The notes: generated by a model from the letters alone, not told the origin. A stretch of 64,000 nt of DNA from Sclerodactyla briareus (GCA_026419785.1 JAODTK010005839.1:1-64000); one strand, 5' to 3'; shown: positions 46,031-57,868, counted from the first letter of the stretch. Made by a program: numbers and translations.

Positions 46031-47227
46031 AAATTTTGCATACTCTCAAATTCCCCAAACCACTTTTACTCTCCAATTAGTCACATTACATCAAAACATG
46101 GGAGTTCAGGGGGAGTAAAATGAAAATTTTTGGGGGAAAACAGTCATTTTTGCCCATGTCTCATTGTTGTTCAAGATGTTCGGGTTGATTTCAAAATGAT
46201 ACCCGAATAATTGGACTTCTAACTAGCAGGACGTAACAAAATCTGACTGTTTCCTGCATGTAGCGAAAATTTGCAAAATAAATTCGAATTTATAGAGACA
46301 CACACTATTTTTCGGCCCAAAATTGTGAGTTTTTCTTCTAAATATCTGGGACTGGAATGACTGGATGGTTTCATAGTGAATGTGATACCTAAAGACAGAA
46401 AGTCCCAAAATAAAAAACTCTGCTTCTAGTGAATTTTATATAATATTGGACCTTGAGAGAGAAAAACTTCATTAAATACCTCCTCCTGGCCTAGAACGCA
46501 GCATGATTTATCAGACGGGGGGGGGGTGGGAGGGGGTGGCGGCGAGAATTCAAGTGATCCCCATTGATTAGTTACTACATCATTCCAATCATAGCAAGAA
46601 AAAACCTGGCTGGAGACTCTAGACGGGGGTGGAAACATCGGCTATCACGCCAAGCCTGGATTTACCATGGCTAATTTAGCGGTACGTACGATTATACAGT
46701 AGGTGTGGTATACCCATGTTGTAATGGATGTATGAGATTAGTGTTAGACGGTTTAATTGCTGGTAGGGATTAGGGGTAGCGTTAGGCGGATCAGGGGTTA
46801 GGGGGGTTTGGGGTGGGGGGTGGTTTAGGTATTAGTAACGTAAAGATTTGGGACTATAAAATCTAGAATCTGACCGTATATAACCACTCCAACCTGAATA
46901 GAATACTTATCTTTGGCCTCAATTGAAGCCCATTGAGCCACCTAAAAGGCCTGAAATAGGGCATTTTGGGACCTAACCGCCGCATTTTCGAACCTTATAT
47001 CATATTTTGAGAAGGGAAATTGGAACCAAACAGTGAAAGTCAATTAAACAGCTCATAACAATCATTGCAGTACAATATAATCAATGTCAGCCTTGCATGG
47101 CCACATTTGTATCTCATCGGTCCCTAAGGGCCAGAGAGATAGTGTAGTCAGGTTACCGTACCATTTCACCTATATAGCTGTTGAAGGTTGCCTAGCAACG
47201 GTTTTTTGCGACAATAACGATCGTGGT

Positions 47228-47560
47228 GGGTAATAAGAACTATTCCACTGAGGGGTACCCTATGGTGGGGTTGCCCACGGGTTTGTCGGCGTTGGTCCAG
47301 CAATGAGGTGCAATCGCAGAGGTGTCTGTTTGTGTTTGTTTGCGTGTGTTTGTGTGTGTGTCGTCAGATTTTTTGATGGTTTCTCGCCAAATATCTCCAC
47401 TTTGAGGTGGCACGGAACATGTCAAATTGGTATTATTTAAGAACTATCCATGGGGGTTACCCTAGGTGGGGTGCAATGGGTGTGGGTGGTCCAAGCAATG
47501 AAGTGCACTCGCAAAGGTGTTACGTGAGGATCAGGTTTAGGTTGTTGGTTACCGAAAAAG
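47228..47560 (+). repeat. Two adjacent sub-repeats of block C
   Basis: Two units in tandem, each with a GGGGTTACCCTAGGTGGGG/GGGGTACCCTATGGTGGGG block and a GTGCACTCGCAAAGGTGT block. The second leads into a GGATCAGGTTTAGG stretch also present in copy 2 (52,257). Confidence 0.7.
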
Positions 47561-48128
47561 ATTGGGATCTGGAAATGGATTTCAAACCATAACCCCCACC
47601 CTTGATTTTTGTTTTCCTAAACATTAATATCATAAATCCAGGTAAACTGGCGAACTTATACAATAATGCCAATTAGCCTAGCCTTGGCCTAATTGGTACA
47701 GGTAACAGTAAAACAGGGTGAATTTACCTCTTCAAGCAAGTCATTCTAGCCCAGGCCTAGGCTATAACTTAGTTACTAAAGGGCTATAGGCTGGGTGAAA
47801 ATGGGGGGGGGGGGGGTTTTTTTTGGGGGGGGTTTGGGGGACTGATAATTTATTTTACGGTTTATTGGGCCATGTTCTCTACGGATTTTACCGCGTGGCA
47901 TGCGCGCACATAGGTCATTGTTCTAGTCTGTACTCGATTCACATCACGGAAATCGCCCCCACCCTCTTGGGGCGGAAATCCATGGGCCGGCGATCACGTG
48001 GGGAAGGGGGGGGGGGGTCATTTCCCCTCCCCAATATTTTGGTGGGGGGACATAAATCCAAATCTTGTTCCGTTACATGTGCAGGGCCCACGTGTACAAT
48101 AACTTTGTCAGATTCGGCAAATATGATT

Positions 48129-48699
48129 TTTGTCCATCCCTGTCATCTTCAAGTGTGGGAACAGTACAGGAAGGCCACTAGGAGAATTTGGTTTGGGATT
48201 TGATTCATGTTGCAACCCCACCACACTCCCCCGCCACCACACCCCCACCCCCCACCCCCCCCCCCACCCCTCCCTAACTACACACAATGCCGGATCCAAA
48301 TTGCCCATTTTCTTTAAACCACTGAACACAGTTTAGTTCTACTTATGATCCTATTGTTCAGATTGGCTTGTCAGCCTGAACGTGCTGTTTTAATGAAGAT
48401 TGAAAAGTATAGTAACGAAAAACAACAGGCAGGGGATCGTGCACATATCAGTATGGAGGTTTTAATGAGTGGGGGAAAACGTATGGAACTATACAGGGCG
48501 GGACCTGAGACATGAGAAATTTGGACGAAAAATTTGAGCGGAAACAAATCTGAAAAATGACCCAAATTTTCTGCTGACTGTCTCGATTCTTTCAATCAAA
48601 TGACCAAAAATGAACACCTTCCATGACAGTGATGTTCAAGCAAATTTTCAATATGCGCGCAGCCTCCAACCCAATTGGATGGGTCCTCGATGGAATATC
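48129..48699. other. No gene recognised
   Basis: A C/CA-rich stretch (48,225-48,275) with strong strand bias; otherwise nothing definable. Confidence 0.5.
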
Positions 48700-49180
48700 T
48701 CAAGTGACATGCTTATATGGTAGGAATGGACACCATGATGAAGAATTGTAAGGATTTACATCGATCAGTTTTTCGGAAATTACGTCAATTTCAGTGATTG
48801 CATACTGCCATAAGTCGAGGAAGTGCGATCCTGCAATCTGGGGGGGGGGGGGGACGGGCTGTAAGACCATTGTCTGTCGGGTATGAGTCAACTGATGGTG
48901 GCTTGGCGCGAATTGTAATGAATAAACGTTGATCAGTTCTTCAAGAGCGTGTTCGAGATATACATTTTAAGTCATTTTGTCAATTTGGGGGATGCTGCTT
49001 ACTGCCATAAGGGACATGGGAAGTTACCGTTTCCGACCAATCTGGGGGGGATTCGTAAGGCTCAAAAGTTCCTTGTACCTATACGAGACCACTGATGATG
49101 GCCCAAATTGTAAGGAATATAAACATCGATTAGTTCCTTAAGAAAATTTCTTGAAATACAAATTTCTTTAACAAGGTTCC
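48700..49180 (+). repeat. Tandem repeat, about 155-200-bp unit
   Basis: GATGAAGAATTGTAAGGA (48,738), a GATGGTGGC...AATTGTAATGAA version (48,893) and GATGATGGCCCAAATTGTAA (49,096) start successive units that pass through a CATCGAT(C/T)AGTTCTT block, a TACTGCCATAAG block and a CAATCTGGGGGGG run. Related wording occurs at 54,850-55,030 and inside the hAT element at 30,480-30,640. Confidence 0.65.
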
Positions 49181-49192
49181 ATTTTAGAGGCG

Positions 49193-52100
49193 TTTGCGGG
49201 AGACCGAATGTTCCATGACGAACGAAGCTGATCATAAAGCGGTTCCGGATCGGGAGCGTCCACCTGTTTGGAGCGTTTGGCACGGCGGGGCGATCGATCC
49301 CCCGACGAAACACTTCAAGAAGAAGACCGGCGGCGGCGGCGACGTTTTCTTCTTACGGCGCCGTTTCTCTTTCGAGTTCGACCTCCGAATTAGGAGAGCT
49401 GTCCCGATGGCTTCCCCTCCGAGACATCCTCGAAACTCGCAAGTTCCTAGCGGTCCCGTGGTTAAAGCTGACCCCAATAACTCCTCCAACTCCTGTGGTT
49501 GGGACTCCTGGTCCAAATTCGGTAATCTGGCGCTGGCCCGAGCCGTCCGGTCTCAGCTGATCTGTATTCTCCGCGGAGGCGGCCGACACCTTACCACACT
49601 CCGCAGGGTCCGGTGGATCCGACCGGTAGGCGAATCGTGGTAACCACCACGGAACCCTCCGCCGGCCGTACCGTCCGATACCCCGGTATCCGCCTGGACC
49701 GGCCGGTCCCGCAGAAACCGCCCCGGGCGGTCTGCTCGTTTCGAGATCCGCCTCGCGGCGGGTCCAGGTTATCATCGTCGCCACACCACCAGTTGATGCC
49801 GTGACACCTACTGTCCCTGGTCCGTGGGACGGGGTTTCGGGTCCGCGTCACGACGGACGGCCCGAGTTCTTCCCCCCTGGTGACGCTACTCCCCACTGAA
49901 CAGTGGCTTCGGAGCTCTGCTCTGAACCCTCTGGAGTTATCTCAATGTTTTTTCCTTTGCCTTAAAATCCCCTTCTGGATTGTTGTGGCTTGGCAGCTTT
50001 GGCAAGTAGTTTTTGGCGGTTGTTTAGATTCTGCCGGATTGGCCTGTCGTTTGGCAATCTGGCAGTGGAGCTCGACCGTCTGGAACCGTGACTCATCCCA
50101 GGATATGCCCTACATCACACAAACCGGTAATCGGACCTCACGGCAGCATCAGGACACTGTAGGTGCTTTTTAATTCCCAGGCGGTGAACGGCCTTGAAAC
50201 CTTCCCGCAAAGAACGCGGCACCGGAACTCACAATCTTCGAGCTGGGAAAGTACTTAAGAGAAACGCGTAAAACAAATCGGTAACAGCCACCTACTTCTA
50301 CTCTCAACCAACCCTAATCTGAGCCAAGGTGAAAAAATACACGGGGGGGTTACCAACTTCCATCTAGCGGAGACCGAGACACTCTGACATAAAGATGGAA
50401 TATAACTTTACTTCCCACACGAGAACAACGACCGTACCGTCGTTTTTTTTTTTTTTTTGGCCTGCTCTCACGAACAAATAACGTACGTTCCTCATTTCCC
50501 CCCTCTCTCTCTCTCCAACCAAATAAATCAAGTATCCTCTTACGCGCTGAACGACACCCCCCACCCTGGGCCCCCGGGGACGGGAGGGGAGAGGATGGAA
50601 AGGGAACCCCAGAGACGGCGGAAGAAAGAGGGTTTGGGACAAGGAGGGGAGGGAATAGGATTCACCCCGGACTACATGTGACACAAGTCCCCAACGTCGA
50701 AGAACAATTTTTTTATAAAAATTTTTTAAGACCGAACCCTAACCATAACCCTATGGCGGGGTTGTACAAAATCTAATATTATGGCTACCCAAAGCACCAC
50801 ATGGGGCCACATACGTAGGCTAGTCCTAAACGAACACAGGTGTCGACAAACAACCCGGCCTGGAGAGAAAAAGCAACAATCCTTAAAAAAAACCAAACGC
50901 TGAATCAAAAGGATACACGTTGAAAAATCACAGTAATGTTAAGGAAAATATCCCAAAGGGCTGTTTATGTAGAGAAATTTTGAGAATTTGTTGTTGGGCG
51001 TTACCAACTAGAGAAAAAGGATACCAAATTCTTAAACCAAGTCTTGACATAACCAGACGTTATGGCTGGCGATTTGAGAAGGCGTTTGGGGTTGCCAACC
51101 AACCCGGACTGCTGTGTCAAACATTAGCAGGTCCTTGATATATTGTTTTGTGGGGAGGTGATGGGGGTTGTCCAATTGGAGTAAGTATGATTGTGGATAG
51201 ATTGTACTGAACATACACAAAACTAATAGAGGACTACTATAGGTGGTCGCTAACCTAATGACTGGTGCCAAATATCAGAGGTCTAAGTAATGCTTACTGA
51301 TTTACCCTTCTAGATGCAAGGGCAATAACGACTAACTGTACACAGTCGATGCCTACAAATTTTCTTTCAGTAAAATCCCCCTTATCAGAAGTGTTACTGT
51401 AAATGTTCGTGGGGGCAAAGGCAATTGCATCCCCCCAAAAAATGATCTACCATGGATTACACCGCTCAGCCAGGGAGGCTGCCGAACAACTTCCCGAACG
51501 ATCTATTCACAGCATCGATTACCATGTACGGGGACGCCGTACTCTGAAAGTGGCGTACCAGCACTGCCAGTTACGGCATGTATTATATCAAATTATGAAA
51601 GCACGTAGTTAAGAAAGTATCCTAGCCTACACTGGCACCACCGGGAATGAAAAGCAACGCTAGAATTTTCCCCTATACAGATCGTATTTCGACTATCCCA
51701 GCCACGATATTTGGGTATTTTTCCAGTTTGTGGTGATATTCGTGTAGGATCATTATAAACAGGATAATGCCGTGACGTTTCGTTAGTGTGGGGGATATAC
51801 ATCTCTCATTATCCCAACTCATCGTCATTCGGTCCCCGAGGGTCAAGATGATATATTGTAATCAGTTTGACATTTCACCTATATTAACTGTTATTGGTTG
51901 TCCTAGCAATCGGTTCTAGGGTAACGATAGTGTTGGTTAAGAACGCCCACCCCCCCGGGAAAAAGGGTACCTATGTGTGTCCTTGGGTGTCGGGTGGTCC
52001 ACAATGAGGTGCCTCGCAAAGGTGTCCGTTTTTGTTTTTTGCGTGTTTGGTGTGTTTGTTGTGGGTGTGTGTGCGTGCGTTGCTGTTCCGTCAGATTTTT

Positions 52101-52825
52101 TTATGGTTTTTTTTCGCAATATCTCCACTTTGAGGTGTCCGAACATGGTCAAATTGGGTAGTTAAGAACTATCCATTGATGGGTACCCTATGTTGTTTGC
52201 CCCATGGTGTCGGTGTGGTCCAGGCAATGAAAGTGCACTCGCAAGGTGTTAGTGCGGATCAGGGTTTAGGTGTTGGTAACCATAAGATTTGGGATCCTTG
52301 AAAGGATTCAAACCATAACCCCACCCCGGAGTCCCTAACCTTATCTCAAATCTCATACATCCATGTTAAACATGGCGATACATTCAATCATTCAATTTAG
52401 CCTAGCCCTTGGCCAATGTTTACAGCTAACCGTACAGTGTGAATTTACCCTTCAGCCAAGTCATAGGGGCGTAGCCAGGCCTAGCTATAACTATTTTACT
52501 ATAGCTATGGCTGTGTGAAGACTGATCAGTTATTTCGGTTGTATTTGGCCATGTTTCTCCATACGGATTTCCAGTTTTGCTGCGGCCGCACATAGGGAGT
52601 GTTCCTGTCTGTACTCTCGATTCAACATCACGGAACTCGCCCCCACCCCTCTTGGTGGCGAAATCCATGGGCCAGCGATCACGTGGGAACGGGGGGGGGG
52701 GTCTTTCCTTTCCATTTCCCCCTCAAAAAAAAAAGAACCCAATATTTTTGGTGGGACATAATATCAAATCTTTTCCGTTACATGGTGCAGGCCCCACGTG
52801 AAATAACTTTGTCAGATTCTGGCAA
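49193..52825 (+). repeat. Direct duplication C, copy 2
   Basis: Partner of 43,040-48,128, offset by about 6.15 kb at the left end. Identity is high in patches such as CGGGAGCGTCCACCTGTTTG and GTTTCGGGTC(C)GCGTC(A/C)CGAC, with indels throughout. It ends abruptly at AATAACTTTGTCAGATTCTG, where an abnormal A-rich stretch begins. Confidence 0.85.
49232..49896 (-). pseudogene. GC-rich coding-like segment of unknown protein, copy 2
   Basis: Counterpart of 43,382-43,828. Open frames on the minus strand are 49,896-49,591 (with GGSRNEQTARGGF), 49,784-49,353 and 49,516-49,232 (with QPQELEELLGSALTTGPLG and a basic run). The reading needs at least two frame changes, so the copy is broken or mis-sequenced. 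Function unknown. Confidence 0.3.
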
Positions 52826-53480
52826 AAAAAAAAAAAAAATAAAAAAAAAAAAAAAAAAAAATCAAAAATAAAAAAAAAAAAAAAATAAAAAAAATAAAAA
52901 AAATAATAAAAAATTAAAAAAAAAAAAAATAAAAAAAAAAAAAAAAAAAAACAAAAAACAAAACACACAAATAAAAAAAGACAATAAAAAAAACAAACAA
53001 ATACAAACATAAGGTAAGAAAAGGCTGAAGGAAAGAACAAGGGGAGGCTTAGAGGAAGGACGACCAAAAAAAAACCACGGCCAGAGCCCGGACCGCTGGC
53101 CACCACCGCGGATCCCCCCCGCAACCACCCCACCTCTCAATCCCCGCCGCACAAAACATTAACAAAAAAAAACCTCAAAACAAAAAAGAAAAAACACCAA
53201 CAAGAGGAATACAAAACCAAAACAATTAAAAAAACCAAGCCCACGCCCCCCGGGCATATGATTTTTTTCCAACTTTCATCTTCCAGTTGGTGAACATACA
53301 GGTAGGCACGAGGAATGTGTCGCCCTGCCTTTAGACTTTTCTGCGGTCTCTTCCGGCACCCCACACACAAAACTACACCAAATCACCAAAAAAAACAACC
53401 CCCACCCAGCACAACACACCCCAATAGCAATTTACAAAAACATCGGTCATCCCCCCAGGAGCCACCAAACCGCGCCGGGG
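52826..53480 (+). other. A-rich, T-poor stretch of abnormal composition
   Basis: 52,826-53,010 is almost all A with isolated T, C and G. From 53,020 to 53,480 the strand stays A/C-rich and very poor in T. It starts exactly where duplication copy 2 stops. Long hydrophobic Phe/Leu frames on the minus strand across it are by-products of the A-run. A base-calling or join artefact is the most likely cause. Confidence 0.7.
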
Positions 53481-53808
53481 CCCCACATAACTACATAGCA
53501 CGCGCACGCGCGGGCGGACTGGCACGCGAACTTAGCGGCACTGGCCTCGCCAGTGGGGTGAGGGGGAGAGTGAACGTGCCCCCCTCGAAAACCTTAGGGC
53601 CCCCCCCCCCCCGTATGGCATTCAAAGTGAAAAAAAAATTCGGCCGCTTCGCGCGGTTTCCTAGTGGTGGAATTTTGTCCCGTCGCTCTTCCGTCACCCG
53701 CACACTCTATGAAAATTTTCGCCTCATTGGCCCCTTAACTCATACGTATCTGTGAGGTGAACTACTGAAATTATACACAACATTCTCTCATTTACTTTGG
53801 AACTACAG

Positions 53809-53893
53809 TCCACCTCTTTGTTTTATTACTAAACCCTTTAGCCCTCCGGTCGCGTTTCCTCCTCCCTCGACCACGCGCGATTTGGAACTGCAG
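53809..53893 (+). CDS. Splice-flanked interval 1 (candidate exon, 85 bp)
   Basis: Acceptor ATTTACTTTGGAACTACAG (AG 53,807-53,808) and a perfect donor CAG/GTAAGC (53,893/53,894). With one base carried in, the frame is open for 28 codons, proline-rich (PPVAFPPPSTTRDLELQ). It is the first of four intervals in 0.8 kb on the plus strand with good splice signals. Phases of consecutive intervals do not all fit without an indel. Family unknown. Confidence 0.35.
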
Positions 53894-53956
53894 GTAAGCT
53901 TAGGCCTACTCCGAACTGCTTTGATTTTTCAACGCATGTTTTTTCATTTTCTCCAG

Positions 53957-54024
53957 GTAACTTCCTACTGACGCCATTCACGTTGGGGCGTAGAGCTAAG
54001 ATAGCTAAATGTCCCAATTTTCTG
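53957..54024 (+). CDS. Splice-flanked interval 2 (candidate exon, 68 bp)
   Basis: Acceptor GTTTTTTCATTTTCTCCAG (AG 53,955-53,956) and donor TTTCTG/GTGAGA (54,024/54,025). Open for 22 codons when two bases are carried in (NFLLTPFTLGRRAKIAKCPN). In the phase expected from interval 1 it hits a TGA, so either an indel or a different upstream partner is needed. Confidence 0.35.
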
Positions 54025-54216
54025 GTGAGATCCTGTTTTTTTTCAAAAAATGTGCACACGGAAAACCCCCGAAAAAATCTGCGCCTCACTTCGTTTTCGT
54101 GCGCCCACGCGGGGACAGTCGTGTGGAGCAACCAAATTATTGAACATACTGGCCAAAAGGTTGGGGCAGCGATAAGACTCGATCTGACACATGTTAACAT
54201 TTTTCACCGATTCCAG

Positions 54217-54251
54217 AATTCGTGATCACAAAATGCCCAATTCGAAGCTTG
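54217..54251 (+). CDS. Splice-flanked interval 3 (candidate exon, 35 bp)
   Basis: Acceptor AACATTTTTCACCGATTCCAG (AG 54,215-54,216), possible donor CTTG/GTACAT (54,251/54,252). The open phase reads IRDHKMPNSKL. The interval is short and the donor weaker than the others. Confidence 0.25.
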
Positions 54252-54481
54252 GTACATACAGCCTAGAACGCCCGGGAGAGGGATTTCCGCCTCTGGGAGC
54301 TTTCGCAACCAAATTTTATTGTAACGATCCGCGCCAACCTGTTGTGGCGCTGCCGCTTAATAGTATTCTTGTGCCCCCTCGAAAATGTCTGTGCCCCCCC
54401 CCCCCCGTTTTGAAAAGTCTGGGTGACGTCCCCTGCTTAGCGGTGACTTCACATTCTGTCTCGTTTGTTTTTAAATTACAG

Positions 54482-54571
54482 GTGGGCAAAGTGCAAAGCG
54501 GAACCATGGCAACGGCCAGCCGCTCGACTCAGGAAAAATCGAATCAGATATGGGTAGTTTCGGACTGTCAG
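54482..54571 (+). CDS. Splice-flanked interval 4 (candidate exon, 90 bp)
   Basis: Acceptor TCGTTTGTTTTTAAATTACAG (AG 54,480-54,481) and donor TGTCAG/GTAAAT (54,571/54,572). The length is a multiple of three. Two phases are fully open: phase 0 (VGKVQSGTMATASRSTQEKS...) and the phase with two bases carried in (GQSAKRNHGNGQPLDSGKIE...), both hydrophilic. This is the best-formed internal exon in the window by splice signals. Protein family not recognised. Confidence 0.5.
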
Positions 54572-54739
54572 GTAAATGACCAGGTGGAATTGGCTGTTGG
54601 GTAAACTGATCAGTTACTGAGCTCAGCCTCTTCAGTTGGTCGCCTCAACTCATAACAAATATTTCGTTGGAATAAATGTGGGATTGGTCTCATCTGAATG
54701 AATATCATTGTCCAAAATAATTATTGGGACTGACAACAA

Positions 54740-56040
54740 ACTGGGGGGGGGGAGATGTTTGGTACCTGCCATCCCCCCTAACTCAAAAGTGGGGGGATAT
54801 ATCCCCCGCATCGACCCCCCCCCCGCGATTCACTCCCGTGCTCCAAGACCGTTTCTAGAAATTTGAATTCTGAAAATGTATTGCCAATTTTTTTGGGACG
54901 TGCTGACTGCCATCTGACCCAGCAATGCCGTTTCTGCAATCTGAAGGGGGGGGGGGGTCTGTAAAACGAAAAATTCTTCCATTTCCCCGATACGCGCCAA
55001 CCCATGGTGGCGCTCCGCTGAATGGTGCAACCCTCATATGCTCCCCTCCAACTATTTAAACAGACGCCGCCCCTGGAGAAAATCGTATCATGCCTGGTCA
55101 ACTTATTGTGCTAAGGAAGGGTGCCACAATCAATTTCGCTTACCATGGGGATTGAGAGACAAACGTACATGGCATGTTGGGGATCGTGTTATCTATTTAT
55201 ACATACACAAAAATTGACATTTATCTTTTTCATAATTTTCCTCTCTAAGAATTGGCCCTCATTCTACATCACAGGATCCTGTCCACTCAGTTAGGAACAG
55301 GTTTTCAGCTTGATTCAGGCGTTTCGGGCAAGCTTCCTGGGCAAGCTTCTGGGCTAATCAGATGTGGGCGACAAATACAGTCTCACAATCTTCTTTTCCC
55401 TCAAAATGACCCATATTTACGCACACCAAAAATAATATAGTTCTTTTAACTTATTAACCCTCCCCCCCCCCCCTCCCCGAAAGCTCATGTGCTTGACCTG
55501 GCATTGATGCTGTACTCGTTTGTGCAAGTGGTAACCTCTCGTGATCTCAGATGACCTCAAATTCTCCAAAACAATTGTTCATTCCACTCAGCCACGATTG
55601 CGGAGTATGTATGAAATGGTCAAATTTCATACGCGCAGTGGAACATCTTTATGAAGACTTGGTCCACAACGGCAACCCCAAATTTTGTATATTTTGGATT
55701 CGATACTTGCAAAATTGTAGTTAGTACTAACTCAACAGTGTGTGAAATACAGGAGCTAACCACCAGGTGTTCCTCAAATCCATGAAAGAAATCAGTTCAG
55801 AATTTTTTGGTCATGCTTTCTTTAACAAAATACATGAGAAAATGCCCCGTTTCCGGCCATCTGTGAGGTCTCTTCAGTAACCAAAAATTTCTGATGCGCT
55901 TCCGCGCCCCTCTGGAGCGCTCCGCTTATATGGTCAACATGATGAATATCATATGCCTCCCCCCCCCCCTCTTCCCCTCCCCCACTCCAGACCATGCACC
56001 CATGGGCCCCCCCTACTAAAAATCTCTGGCTACGCACTGA
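54740..56040 (+). repeat. Patchwork of dispersed repeats with G/C runs
   Basis: Includes ACGCGCCAACCCATGGTGGCGCTCCGC (in two pieces) at about 54,989, a similar TTCCGCGCCCCTCTGGAGCGCTCC at about 55,900, and a right edge AAATCTCTGGCTACGCACTGA at 56,040 that resembles a DNA-transposon end (reverse TCAGTGCGTAGCCAG). The bases 54,850-55,030 share wording with the repeat at 30,480-30,640. Confidence 0.55.
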
Positions 56041-56176
56041 TCAGATACGTTCCGTTTAAATCAAATTGAACAGTTCAGAATCTAGGGGAATTCAGCGCAC
56101 CCCCCCCCCCCTCCCATTGGGGACTTCGCGCCTCCTGCGCTCCCTGTCTTCTCCCAATATATTGTGTTGACAATTT

Positions 56177-56443
56177 TTGCCTCCCTCTAACCGAAAAATC
56201 CTGGATCCGCCCATTCTCCCCTATTCAAAATACGGTAGTACCCAAAATGACACCGATAACCCTACATTTCACACCCCTTTTTCTGAGCCCAGAGCAAATT
56301 ATTACCAGTATACTCACTCCTTTGAAGCTAACAACCAACTCAGCATGGCTTCTCTAAATTTCCACACTCTGTCTGCGGCTTGGACCAGTGAAGTTTCGCG
56401 CGATGACTGCTTAATTAGCGAAATTTTAGACACTGTCATATGA
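56177..56443 (+). CDS. Unassigned open frame, 88 codons
   Basis: The first third overlaps a CCGAAAAATCCTGGATCCGCCC sequence (two pieces) that looks like a transposon end, so any real coding part would start later, perhaps after the ACGGTAG at about 56,235. From there the frame is hydrophilic, rich in Asn, Ser, Thr and Tyr (NPTFHTPFSEPRANYYQYTH) and ends in a TGA at about 56,441. No motif, splice partner or duplicate copy was found. Confidence 0.2.
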   Translation: MPPSNRKILDPPILPYSKYGSTQNDTDNPTFHTPFSEPRANYYQYTHSFEANNQLSMASLNFHTLSAAWTSEVSRDDCLISEILDTVI

Positions 56444-57044
56444 TGAACTTATCACATAAGAGCAGAGAATAGTTGGGATAGAAAATACATCAAACGGCAG
56501 CCAGATTCATGTAATTGTATACACATTGCACGAGAGGTGCGATTCCGAATAAGGGCAGAAAAATCCAGGAAGGAGGCTAAACCCCCATTTTGGCCAAAAA
56601 GCGAAAACATATGGGTCCATTTTGTTTTGAAGGGGAACACCTCGCGTGTACATCAGGTGTAGGGGTGGCTGCTTTATTCCTGTTTTCCTCCGAGTGGACT
56701 CAAATTGGCATTGCGGTAATGGGGTATGTGAGGCGGGGGAAGCTTCCCCCCCAAAACTCCCCCCATTCCCCTCCCCCCCCTGAGCTCCCCCACTCATCGT
56801 TGGCTGAGAAACCCCTGAGAAATGTAGCCTCAGTATAAAATTTGCAGAATATTGTGTGTAGAATGACTGCCTAAAAATATTCGACCTTCCTATCCCGGAA
56901 TGGAATCGTCTCCAAGCTGATCTGAAAGGGTCTGACAACCTCCAAGACTTCAATTTCAAACCCAACTAGTCCTGGAAGACTTAACCAAAGCTCACACCAG
57001 AATCTAGACCGTCTGCCTTCCACTGCCACTTATATGCACCAACT
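56444..57044. other. No gene recognised
   Basis: C-rich runs near 56,745-56,785. Overlapping frames on both strands have no support. Confidence 0.5.
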
Positions 57045-57371
57045 GTGTAACCCCTCTGTAAGTTATTGCAGTCCCGAGCATTTGCATTCTCTTCCCAGAT
57101 CAGGAAAATAAGTCCCCTTATTCAGTCAGCTTAGATGACACTACCTCTAAGCCTGCATAGATACCATGCGACAACTCGAGTGACGGCTATACACAACTCA
57201 TTGCGTCTTAGGATGCATTCCACCGATCCCAGACATCCACCCCCGACTGCTCCTAAGGCCCTCGAATTCCTCGATACTAGAGCTTGTCGCATCGACAGGT
57301 GGTTCAGGTCCCCCCCACCAGAGATTCAAAACCATCCATGTCGATTTCCAGGCATGTGGCTCAGCAATTAA

Positions 57372-57868
57372 ATCCTGTTTTAGCGGGAGAATAAGTAGAA
57401 GCCGTATCAGTGTCGCTTTGCGTGCCACCGGTCCCGGTTCGAACTTCCAGCCGACAGCACCGGGCGTTTTTTCCAGAAGTGGCTGTCTTTGCAGTTCGAC
57501 TGGCGTTTCCTGGTCTTAGGTTTCTGGTCCTGCTGGTTGAGCAGTGGGCTTGTTTCTTTTCGGGGGTTGTTCGGGTGCACTAGCAATAGTCTCGTCGGTC
57601 GGCTGTGCAGTCCGCCTCGAACATCTTCCGCTCCTCCCGATCTATCGAAGTGGTCGGTCCTGTAGTTCAACGGATCGTCTGTCGGATGGGGACTTACAAT
57701 TGCGGTCCCGGGAGCATGGATTGGTGTCACTCCTCCCTCGATATCATCTGAGCCCTATTCGAGAAGCAAAGGCAGTTGTCGCCGGTGCTCATCCACGCTC
57801 AAAAATTCGGTTTCGAGTTCCTTGATTATCCTTGGCTTCCTGAACCCGGAGCAATCAAATCAAAATCA
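57372..57868 (+). mobile_element. Block-B-specific insertion, repeat family R5
   Basis: Block A reads directly from GTGGCTCAAGCAAATG to GTCCTCAAAAAAAACCCTG; in block B about 500 bp separate the equivalents. The interior shares blocks with 37,740-37,900. It contains CGGTTCGAACTTCC, which resembles a tRNA B-box, but no matching A-box at the right distance. Ends were not resolved. Confidence 0.55.

Larger units (their letters stand above)
43040..48128 (+). repeat. Direct duplication C, copy 1
   Basis: Homology to 49,193-52,825 starts at GGCGGGAGACCGAA and runs to CAATAACTTTGTCAGATTC. Anchors in order include CGGGAGCGTCCACCTGTTTG (43,100 with 49,251), the T-run and GCGCTGAACGACACCCCCC block (44,308-44,430 with 50,442-50,560), TATGGCTGGCGATTTGAGAA (44,912 with 51,061) and CGATCACGTGGG (47,990 with 52,676). 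Copy 1 is longer by about 1.4 kb, mainly extra sequence at about 46,030-47,230. Differences are dominated by indels. Confidence 0.85.

Noticed and set aside
52723-53152. Long Phe/Leu-rich minus-strand frames suggesting many transmembrane helices.
   Set aside because: They are by-products of the A-rich low-quality stretch.
57640-57730. TAGTTCAACGGATCG resembling a tRNA A-box.
   Set aside because: No B-box at a workable distance downstream and no cloverleaf could be drawn.
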